Positions 6,196 to 12,367 of a stretch of DNA of 12,367 nt are shown piece by piece; position 1 is the stretch's first letter; each line of letters opens with the position of its first letter. This DNA comes from Verrucomicrobiota bacterium. Lineage in GTDB: Bacteria > Verrucomicrobiota > Verrucomicrobiia > Opitutales > Opitutaceae. A program made the position numbers and the translations under genes. The DNA lies in the NCBI GenBank assembly GCA_003694825.1, contig RFJS01000172.1:1-12367 (forward strand), in the 5' to 3' direction. Under the pieces are notes generated by a model. The model saw nothing but the letters and a program-made list of their open reading frames with translations. It searched no databases and was not told the DNA's origin.

Positions 6196-6639
6196 ATGGC
6201 CGTTGAGGTAAAGCGAAGGCAGGATGCGGCGCCGGCCTTTCAGATCGCGCCGATGATCGATGTGGTTTTCCTGCTGCTGATCTACTTCATGGTCAGCGCG
6301 AGCCTGCAGAAACAGGAGGCGGACATCTCTTTTCGGCTTCCGGGAGTGGCCGAACCGTCGGAGACGCTGGAGTTTCCCGATGAACAGGTGATCGAGATCG
6401 ACGCCGCCGGCCAGGTGGTCATTAACGAGTATGCCTGTGATGCGCCGGGGGCGCGACGCCTCGTGGAGCTGACGGCGATCCTCTCGCGGTTTCGCCAGAC
6501 CTGCGAGGCGAACCAGGTGGAGCCCGCGGTGACCATCGCCCCGGACGATGCCGTCCCGCACCAGGTCGTCGTGCGCGTGATGGATGCCTGCGCGCAGGCG
6601 GGCATCACGCAGGTGAATTTTGCGTTGGGAGAGGAGTAG
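6196..6639 (+). CDS. exbD: ExbD/TolR-family biopolymer transport protein (second of two)
   Basis: The second ExbD-family subunit, 147 residues, differs clearly from the first and is not a recent duplicate. After a polar basic head (MAVEVKRRQDAAP) comes APMIDVVFLLLIYFMV (17-32), with the conserved membrane aspartate at D21. The periplasmic part carries an extra charged stretch (about 46-63) and ends with VVVRVMDACAQAGITQVNFAL, equivalent to the family's C-terminal fold. The ATG at 6196-6198 is chosen because GGAGGT at 6185-6190, the strongest Shine-Dalgarno site in the window, precedes it by five bases. A GTG at 6172, abutting the previous stop, would add eight residues and is rejected. The 24-base gap to the first exbD gene implies one transcript and probably a heteromeric pair. 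argH starts 90 bases downstream on the same strand. Confidence 0.93.
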   Translation: MAVEVKRRQDAAPAFQIAPMIDVVFLLLIYFMVSASLQKQEADISFRLPGVAEPSETLEFPDEQVIEIDAAGQVVINEYACDAPGARRLVELTAILSRFRQTCEANQVEPAVTIAPDDAVPHQVVVRVMDACAQAGITQVNFALGEE

Positions 6640-6729
6640 TGGGCAGGGGGCGGAAGTCTTCCGGTGCGGGGGGCGTTTCGGCTGGCGTTTCGCGTTGCCA
6701 ACCCCGCCGGGCCCGCGAAGGTTCGGCGC

Positions 6730-8154
6730 ATGGCCAGGCAGAAGCAGGCAACGTGGGGCGGCCGGTTCGGATCCGGTCCCGCCGAGGTGATGCTGCGGTT
6801 CAGCGAGTCGGTGTCATTTGACCTCCGGCTGGCTCCGTTCGACATCGCGGTCAACAAGGCGCATTCGGCAATGCTCTGCAAGGTCGGGCTGCTCACGCCG
6901 CCGGAACGCGACGCCATCCACGAGGGGCTGGACCAGATCGCCGCCGAGATCGAAGCGGGCCGCTTCAAGTGGGATCCCCGGCTCGAGGATGTGCATATGA
7001 ACATCGAGCAGGCACTGACCCGGCGCGTGCCCGCGGCCGCCCGCCTGCATACGGCCCGCAGTCGTAATGATCAGGTGGCTACGGATGTGCGCCTTTTCTT
7101 CCGGCATGCCTGCGAGGAGCTTGCCGAGCGAATCCGGGGGCTGCAGCGCGTGCTGGTGGCCTTCGCCGACGCGCATCAGGATGTGCTCATCCCGGGCTAC
7201 ACGCATCTGCAGCGGGCGCAGCCGGTGAGCGTTGCCCATCATCTGCTGGCGTATGTCGAGATGTTGGGTCGGGACGCGGATCGGTTTGGCGATGTGCGGG
7301 AGCACGCCAACGTCTGTCCGCTGGGGGCGGGGGCGATCGCCGGCACGACGCTGCCGATCGACCGTGAATACACGGCCGAACTGCTTGGGTTCGTGGACAG
7401 CCGCGGACGGCCGCGTGTGACGCGCAACAGCATGGATGCCGTCTCCGACCGCGATCTGTTTTTCGAGTTTGCCACGGCCTGTGCCATCTGCGGGACGCAC
7501 CTGTCGAGACTGGCGGAAGACCTCATCCTCTGGAGCAGTTCAGAGTTCGGATTCGTCTCACTGCCCGATGCGTTCTCCACCGGCTCGAGCCTGATGCCGC
7601 AGAAGAAAAATCCCGACTCCATGGAGCTGGTGCGTGGCAAATCCGCGCGGCTGCAGGGCAATCTCCAGGCGCTCTTCACCATGGTCAAGGGACTGCCGCT
7701 GACCTACAATCGCGACCTGCAGGAAGACAAACCGCCGGTCTTCGACAGTTTCGACCAGCTGGCGATGTGCCTCGAGGTGTCCGCGGGCACCGTGGAGGGT
7801 TTGACCATGAACCGCGAGAAGTGCGCGGCGGCGGTGAGTGATCCGGCGCTGCTCGCCACGGACCTGGCGGACTGGCTGGTGTTGCGTGGCGTCCCATTTC
7901 GCGAGGCGCATCATGCCGTGGGCGCGCTGGTGGCCGTGGCCGAAAAGCGCGGCTGCACGCTCCCGGAAGTGAGTGATGCGGACGCGCAGAAGGTGCATCG
8001 CGCGCTCAAGGGCGACTGGCGCAGTGTCTTCGATCTGAAGGTCGCGATGGCGCAGCGCCGGGGTGTCGGCATGCCGGGACCGGCGCGCATTCGCGAAGAA
8101 TTGCGACGCTGGAAGCGGCTTCTCAAGGACGGGAAGCCGGGCGGGCGTCGATGA
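6730..8154 (+). CDS. argH: Argininosuccinate lyase
   Basis: This cytoplasmic homotetrameric enzyme splits argininosuccinate into arginine and fumarate, the last step of arginine biosynthesis. The 474-residue protein is close to the usual ~460. It begins with the family opening ATWGGRF and contains HTARSRNDQ (107-115), [10 protein letters not shown] with the catalytic histidine (H159), and the fumarase/lyase signature [12 protein letters not shown] (285-296) on the mobile loop that carries the catalytic serine. No key residue appears to be missing. The ATG at 6730-6732 is set by the conserved N-terminus. A longer frame to 6664 adds 22 basic residues of no family resemblance. GAAGG lies ~8 bases upstream. 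Its TGA overlaps the ATG of the MFS gene (ATGA at 8151-8154), which indicates translational coupling. No other arginine genes are in view. Confidence 0.98.
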   Translation: MARQKQATWGGRFGSGPAEVMLRFSESVSFDLRLAPFDIAVNKAHSAMLCKVGLLTPPERDAIHEGLDQIAAEIEAGRFKWDPRLEDVHMNIEQALTRRVPAAARLHTARSRNDQVATDVRLFFRHACEELAERIRGLQRVLVAFADAHQDVLIPGYTHLQRAQPVSVAHHLLAYVEMLGRDADRFGDVREHANVCPLGAGAIAGTTLPIDREYTAELLGFVDSRGRPRVTRNSMDAVSDRDLFFEFATACAICGTHLSRLAEDLILWSSSEFGFVSLPDAFSTGSSLMPQKKNPDSMELVRGKSARLQGNLQALFTMVKGLPLTYNRDLQEDKPPVFDSFDQLAMCLEVSAGTVEGLTMNREKCAAAVSDPALLATDLADWLVLRGVPFREAHHAVGALVAVAEKRGCTLPEVSDADAQKVHRALKGDWRSVFDLKVAMAQRRGVGMPGPARIREELRRWKRLLKDGKPGGRR

Positions 8155-9602
8155 ACACCGGGCGGCAGGGTCCGCCCGTCGCGCGCGAAGCACTGTCTCC
8201 CTCGGAGGCGTTGCGCCCCTTCCGGCCGGGCTGGATCTTCAGCTTTTTCAACGCGCTGACGTGGCAGGTGGCGCTCGGCACGCCCATGGTCCTCATGGCC
8301 GAGGCGCTGGGGGCGAGTTCGGCGGTGATCGGGGTGATGTATGCCTTTGTGTTCCTGCTCACGCCGGTGCAGATCGTCTCGACGTCGCTGTTGCCGAAAA
8401 TCGGATACAAGCGGATGATGCTTTTCGGCTTCGGGATGCGCAGTCTCTTTCTGCTGCCGATCATCTTTCTGGCGTGGCTCGCGCCGGAGCAAGGGGAGAG
8501 GTGGATGGTCGGCGTGTTCGTGGTCAGCCAGTTTTTCTTCGGGTTTTTCCGGGCGATGGGCTCTTCGGCTTTCCTGCCATGGATCAATGCCATGCTGCCG
8601 GAGCGGGTGCGGGGACGTTATTTCTCCACGGATCAGGTGGCCTCGGGTATCGCAGGTGTGGGCACGCTGGTCTTTTGTGCGGTTTCGCTGGCGGTGCTGC
8701 CGCCCTGGCGGGCGTTTCTGCTTCAATATGCGGTGGCCTTTCTCGGTTCCTGGTGCTCCTTCGCGGCGCTGGCGCGCCTGCCGGAGCGCGGGCGGCCGGC
8801 GGCGCTGCCGCTGCGCGAGGTCCTCAGCGCGACGCCGCGACTGGTCCTGGGTGCCGGGGACTTTCGGCGGTTTCTCGGGCTGGGGGGCGGCGTGGGCGTT
8901 GCCGTCAGTGCCGTGCCGCCGTTTTGCGCGTATTACCTGAAGGTGGTGCCCGGGCTGGCGCCTTCGAGTATCGTCTTTTTCACGACGATTCAATATGTCG
9001 GGGTGATCGCCGGGGCGGCGTTGATCCGCAGCCGGGTGGATCGCTTTGGCCCGAAGCCGTTTTTTCGACTGTCCATGGCGCTGCACGCTCTCGTGGCGGC
9101 GGCCTGGCTGGCGTTGTTGCGGGGGTGGGGGGTAACGGTGGACTGGCTGCCGGCGGTGTATCTCGTGCTGGGGCTGGCTGCGTCGTGCTGGTTCAGCGCG
9201 ACGATGAAATACCTTCCGCAGGTCGTGCCGCAGGAGACGCGGACTCTGGCCTTTTCTGTGCACGCGGGCACGATTTCGCTCGCCAGCGGGCTGGCGCCGA
9301 TCCTCTGGGGGCTCGCCATCAAGGGGCACGGGGTGACGCCGTCGGTGAATGTCGGGGCGTTTCAGGTGTTTTTCCTCTTTGTCATCGTCCTCCTGGGCGG
9401 GCTCCTGCCTGTCGTGGCCCGGCTCCCGGACCGCGAACCGGTGGAGCGAGGATGGTTCCCCGGAGGCTTTGCCCTGCGGCCGTTCCGGGCCTTTACCCAG
9501 TTTGCCACGCTTGTGATGCCGGGAGCGGGAGGGCGGAGGGAATCCGTTGACTCGGATGCCGAACACGGCGATGCCGATCAGCACTGCCACCGAGACGCAT
9601 GA
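8151..9602 (+). CDS. MFS-type permease, substrate unknown
   Basis: This is an integral membrane transporter of the major facilitator superfamily, 483 residues. About 12 hydrophobic segments can be placed in two halves: six between residues 28 and 208, a cytoplasmic loop (about 209-240), and six between 243 and 424. [13 protein letters not shown] (150-162), between helices 4 and 5, resembles the loop of a branch of uncharacterised bacterial MFS proteins. The final ~60 residues are cytoplasmic-looking; the last ~16 are rich in Asp and His with one Cys ([19 protein letters not shown] region). The start is the ATG overlapping the argH stop, and its own TGA overlaps the mutL start (ATGA at 9599-9602), so it is the middle of a tightly coupled trio. 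Its position beside argH does not prove it carries arginine or a relative. The family call is firm; the substrate cannot be told. Confidence 0.9.
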   Translation: MNTGRQGPPVAREALSPSEALRPFRPGWIFSFFNALTWQVALGTPMVLMAEALGASSAVIGVMYAFVFLLTPVQIVSTSLLPKIGYKRMMLFGFGMRSLFLLPIIFLAWLAPEQGERWMVGVFVVSQFFFGFFRAMGSSAFLPWINAMLPERVRGRYFSTDQVASGIAGVGTLVFCAVSLAVLPPWRAFLLQYAVAFLGSWCSFAALARLPERGRPAALPLREVLSATPRLVLGAGDFRRFLGLGGGVGVAVSAVPPFCAYYLKVVPGLAPSSIVFFTTIQYVGVIAGAALIRSRVDRFGPKPFFRLSMALHALVAAAWLALLRGWGVTVDWLPAVYLVLGLAASCWFSATMKYLPQVVPQETRTLAFSVHAGTISLASGLAPILWGLAIKGHGVTPSVNVGAFQVFFLFVIVLLGGLLPVVARLPDREPVERGWFPGGFALRPFRAFTQFATLVMPGAGGRRESVDSDAEHGDADQHCHRDA

Positions 9603-11548
9603 GCCTCATCCGGATACTTCCCGATCGTGTTGCCAACCAGATCGCCGCAGGCGAGGTGGTTGAGCGTCCTGCGTCGATCGTCAAGGAGCTGATCGAGAAC
9701 TCGCTCGATGCCGGTGCGACCCGTGTGGAGGTGGAGTTTCGGCACGGCGGCCGATCCTTCATCCGGGTCGAGGACAACGGGCGCGGCATGTCGCGAGACG
9801 ACGCGCTGCTCAGTCTCGAGCGACATGCCACCAGCAAGATCCGCGAGGCCGGGGATCTGGACAAGGTGCTCTCTTTCGGGTTTCGCGGCGAGGCGCTGCC
9901 CTCGATTGCCAGCGTATCGAAATTTACCCTGCAGACGCGCGATGCCGGGTCGGAGACAGGCACCGAGATCGTCGTCAACGGCGGGAAGGTCGTGCACGTG
10001 CGCGATTGTGGAATGCCGGTCGGGACGCGGATCGTGGTGGCCAATCTCTTCAACTCGGTGCCGGCCCGACGCAAATTTCTCAAGAGCGACGCCACGGAGG
10101 CGGCGCACATCATTCATCAGACCCGCCTGCACGCGCTGGCCTGTCCCGAGGTGGCCTTTACTTTGCTCGAGGACGGTCGTCTCAACTTCAAGTCGCCGGG
10201 CTGTCCCTCCCTCAAGGATCGCATCGAGGAGGTGTTTGGCCGCCGTATCGCATCCGAACTGATCGAAGTGGCCGCGGAAGAGGGGGGGATGCGGTTGCGC
10301 GGACTCATCAGCCGGCCGGGCGTGGCCCGCTCGACGCGTCACGAGATGATCACGTTCGTCAACCGGCGTCCGGTGGACAGTCGCACGCTGGCTTATGCGT
10401 TGCTCGAGTCCTACCATGCACACATCCCGAAGGGACGCTACCCCATGGCGTTTCTCTTCCTGGATATCGATCCTGCCCGCGTCGATGTGAATGTGCATCC
10501 GGCCAAGCGGGAGATCCGTTTTCGCGAGGAAGCAAAGGTGCGTGGTTTCACGATTCGGGCGGTCCTGGAAGCGTTGCGACTGTGGCAGGAGCAGGCGCTG
10601 CCCGAGGCCGTTCCCGGCAGGCCGGTGCAACCCGCCGCCGAAGGGGCCGGCCAAACCGAGCCTCCCGGTGGTCAGTCCCCGAACCTCTCCCGCACCGCCG
10701 CGGCGCAGCGGGACGACGGGAGCGCCTCGCCCCGGCCCGGGCCCCAGACGCCGACCGGGCGTGTCCCGGCAGCGCCGCCCGCTGAAATCTCTCCGGCGGG
10801 GGGCGGTCGCGCCAGGAAAGGGGAGGCGGGAGCCGAGCCGTCGGACGATGCGCAGGCGGGGACGGCGCCCCCCGCGACAGCTTCCTCTTCCGCGCGCGAT
10901 GAGGCCGGGCGGGAGGATGACCGGACGAGCGCACCTGCCGGTGTGGATTGGCGTGCGCTGGGACCGTTGCAGGGCGGTTATTGGTTGTTCGAGTCGCCGC
11001 GCGGTCTGGTGATTCTCGATGTGCGGGCCGCGGCCGAGCGGGTCTGGTATGAGCGGCTGGAGCGGCAGACGCGCGATGGTCGGGTGGAGATCCAGCAGCT
11101 CCTCCTGCCTGTCGTGCTCGAGCTGGAGCCGGTGGCGGCGGCAGCGGTGGCCGAGCAGCGCGAATTCCTTCATGCTCACGGCTTTGTCGTCGAACCCTTC
11201 GGTCGACACATGTTCCGGCTCGAGGCGACGCCGGCATGGCTCGCGCCCGAGGACGCGGCCGTGTTTTTCGAGGAGATCGTCGGGCTCATTCGGTCGGGCC
11301 GCGGGGGCGGCCGGAAAACGTCCCGGGCTCACGACGCGCTGACACGGGCCGCGTCGGCGCGGGCGGCGGTCGGGACATCCGCCCGGATCACCGACGCGGC
11401 GGTCCGGCGCCTTCTCGAGGATCTCTTGCGCTGTGATGTGCCGCACAGCAATCCCGATGGACGCCCGACCTTCATCGAGATCAGCCGCTCCGAGCTGGCC
11501 CGCCGCTTTCACAAGGCGCCGGCGCCGGGCCGTCCCGATCTCGACTGA
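9599..11548 (+). CDS. mutL: DNA mismatch repair protein MutL
   Basis: MutL links mismatch recognition by MutS to strand incision and removal. The 649-residue protein has the GHKL ATPase domain with the catalytic Glu and Asn in [12 protein letters not shown] (E30, N34), DNGRGM (59-64), RHATSKI (75-81), GFRGEAL (94-100), FVNRRPV (253-259) and [13 protein letters not shown] (296-308). A Pro/Ala/Gly-rich, probably disordered linker spans about 335-448. The C-terminal dimerisation domain (about 450-640) has [12 protein letters not shown] (474-485) where endonuclease-type MutL has DQHA(X)2E(X)4E. The Asp, Ala and both Glu are kept, but Gln-His is Val-Arg. Near the end, CDVPH and GRP are separated by SNPD, where the usual motif is CPHGRP. 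The nuclease may therefore be weak, altered or lost. The start is the ATG overlapping the MFS stop, directly before the conserved [18 protein letters not shown] opening. No terminator is obvious after it. Confidence 0.98.
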   Translation: MSLIRILPDRVANQIAAGEVVERPASIVKELIENSLDAGATRVEVEFRHGGRSFIRVEDNGRGMSRDDALLSLERHATSKIREAGDLDKVLSFGFRGEALPSIASVSKFTLQTRDAGSETGTEIVVNGGKVVHVRDCGMPVGTRIVVANLFNSVPARRKFLKSDATEAAHIIHQTRLHALACPEVAFTLLEDGRLNFKSPGCPSLKDRIEEVFGRRIASELIEVAAEEGGMRLRGLISRPGVARSTRHEMITFVNRRPVDSRTLAYALLESYHAHIPKGRYPMAFLFLDIDPARVDVNVHPAKREIRFREEAKVRGFTIRAVLEALRLWQEQALPEAVPGRPVQPAAEGAGQTEPPGGQSPNLSRTAAAQRDDGSASPRPGPQTPTGRVPAAPPAEISPAGGGRARKGEAGAEPSDDAQAGTAPPATASSSARDEAGREDDRTSAPAGVDWRALGPLQGGYWLFESPRGLVILDVRAAAERVWYERLERQTRDGRVEIQQLLLPVVLELEPVAAAAVAEQREFLHAHGFVVEPFGRHMFRLEATPAWLAPEDAAVFFEEIVGLIRSGRGGGRKTSRAHDALTRAASARAAVGTSARITDAAVRRLLEDLLRCDVPHSNPDGRPTFIEISRSELARRFHKAPAPGRPDLD

Positions 11549-11666
11549 TGGGTCCTCCGCCCGCCGGGGCGATGGAGAAAGCATGCCCGCGGTCGGTGTG
11601 ATACGCGCTTGTGTTCGGCTGGCGTCGACCGATGAATGGGGGCGCCAATTTCAACCCAGAAGGACC

Positions 11667-12367
11667 ATGCGAAAAACAACCGCGAAGAAATCCAGGAGCA
11701 CCGGCAAGGAGGCGAATCGGGGCTTCAAGTTCGATATCGGTGATTCGGTGGAGAGCGTCCAGCGATCGATCGAAAACCACCTCAAATACACACTCGGCCG
11801 GGATCGGGAGACGGCCAGCATGCACGAGTGGTGGATCAGCACCTCCCTGGCGGTGCGCGACCGTATCCTCGAAAGGATGATCCGCACCCAGGCCGCTCAT
11901 CATCATGGCAATGTTCGCCGTGTCTACTACCTGTCTCTCGAATACCTTATGGGCCGCCTGCTGGTGAACAATCTCATCAATACCGGCATCTACGACCAGA
12001 CACGGCAGGCGCTGGCCAACCTCGGCCTCGATTTCGAGGAAGTGGCGGAGGAGAGTCCGGACATGGCGCTCGGCAACGGTGGCCTCGGCCGCCTCGCCGC
12101 CTGTTTCCTCGACTCGCTCGCCACGCTCGACCTTCCGGCGATCGGCTACGGCATCCGCTACGAGTTCGGCATTTTCCGGCAGGAGTTCGTCAACGGCTAC
12201 CAGGTGGAGCATCCCGACGAGTGGGCGCGTTTCGGCACGCCGTGGGAGATCGTTCGCCCCGACTACACTCAGGAGGTCAAGCTCTATGGCCGGGTCGAGA
12301 CCCGGTTTGACGAATACGGCAATCCCACGCCGGCCTGGGTGGATACGAAGACCGTCCTTGGCGTCCC
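11667..12367 (+). CDS. glgP: Glycogen/starch phosphorylase, 5' part (runs off the window)
   Basis: This PLP-dependent enzyme (GT35) releases glucose-1-phosphate from glycogen or other alpha-1,4-glucans. The first 233 residues are present, of an expected ~820-850; no stop occurs before the edge. A lysine-rich lead (residues 1-20) precedes the conserved N-terminal fold: EWW (54-56), [11 protein letters not shown] (87-97), [19 protein letters not shown] (134-152), then [13 protein letters not shown] (160-172) and EHPDEW (181-186). All match the family closely. The ATG at 11667-11669 is chosen because AGAAGGA precedes it with a short spacer and the family-like region follows soon after. The PLP lysine and catalytic C-terminal half are outside the window. 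It follows mutL by 118 bases on the same strand; with no clear terminator or promoter seen in the gap, separate transcription is likely but not shown. The nearest other starch phosphorylases (malP) cannot be excluded from the N-terminus. Confidence 0.95.
   Translation, partial: MRKTTAKKSRSTGKEANRGFKFDIGDSVESVQRSIENHLKYTLGRDRETASMHEWWISTSLAVRDRILERMIRTQAAHHHGNVRRVYYLSLEYLMGRLLVNNLINTGIYDQTRQALANLGLDFEEVAEESPDMALGNGGLGRLAACFLDSLATLDLPAIGYGIRYEFGIFRQEFVNGYQVEHPDEWARFGTPWEIVRPDYTQEVKLYGRVETRFDEYGNPTPAWVDTKTVLGV

Noticed and set aside
8063..9550. 495-residue plus-strand frame overlapping the MFS gene
   Set aside because: The MFS frame has 12 membrane segments and exact stop/start overlaps on both sides. 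This frame is Ala, Gly and Arg rich without pattern.
7911..9590. 559-residue minus-strand frame
   Set aside because: It is Arg, His, Pro and Gln rich and antisense to the end of argH and the MFS gene, a typical shadow in GC-rich DNA.
9578..11584. 668-residue minus-strand frame
   Set aside because: It is antisense to mutL, whose conserved motifs fix the coding strand.
1..12367. CRISPR arrays, insertion sequences, phage or toxin-antitoxin genes
   Set aside because: No regularly spaced repeats, transposase or integrase motifs, or toxin/antitoxin pairs were seen on either strand.

Overview
The window is a GC-rich stretch of an ordinary-looking bacterial chromosome. It carries two tRNAs, genes on both strands and no visible mobile element, phage or CRISPR array. 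The ExbD proteins and the polyprenyl-phosphate sugar transferase point to a Gram-negative envelope. The overall style (high GC, weak Shine-Dalgarno sites at many starts, paired exbD genes, argH followed by an MFS gene and mutL) fits Verrucomicrobiota, perhaps an Opitutales-like lineage. That placement is an impression from gene style and has not been searched.

Left part (1-2505, minus strand): a possible 37-residue membrane micropeptide (129-242), then a perfect 13-bp hairpin terminator (384-419) behind a large polyprenyl glycosylphosphotransferase (458-1861). That enzyme would start assembly of an exopolysaccharide or capsule. Its leader (1862-2166) is long, partly AT-rich and contains a hairpin. 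A small three-helix membrane protein of unknown function (2230-2505) follows, with its own terminator.

Middle (2506-3250): tRNA-Ala(CGC) on minus and tRNA-Arg(TCT) on plus point away from each other across about 400 bases with no convincing gene.

A three-gene control module (3262-5688): a DUF4345-type membrane protein and a short-chain dehydrogenase sit in tandem on the minus strand. They diverge from an AraC-family regulator on plus. The 125-base shared region is AT-rich and is the likely control region.

Right part (5761-12367, plus strand): two consecutive ExbD/TolR proteins without an ExbB partner in view. Next come argH, an MFS permease and mutL, joined by two ATGA stop/start overlaps, so translation of the three is probably coupled. 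The 5' part of a glycogen phosphorylase gene runs off the right edge.

I did not find a clearly new biological system. The most useful leads are the altered endonuclease motif of MutL, the ExbD pair without ExbB, the AraC/SDR/DUF4345 module, and the coupling of arginine biosynthesis, a transporter and mismatch repair.
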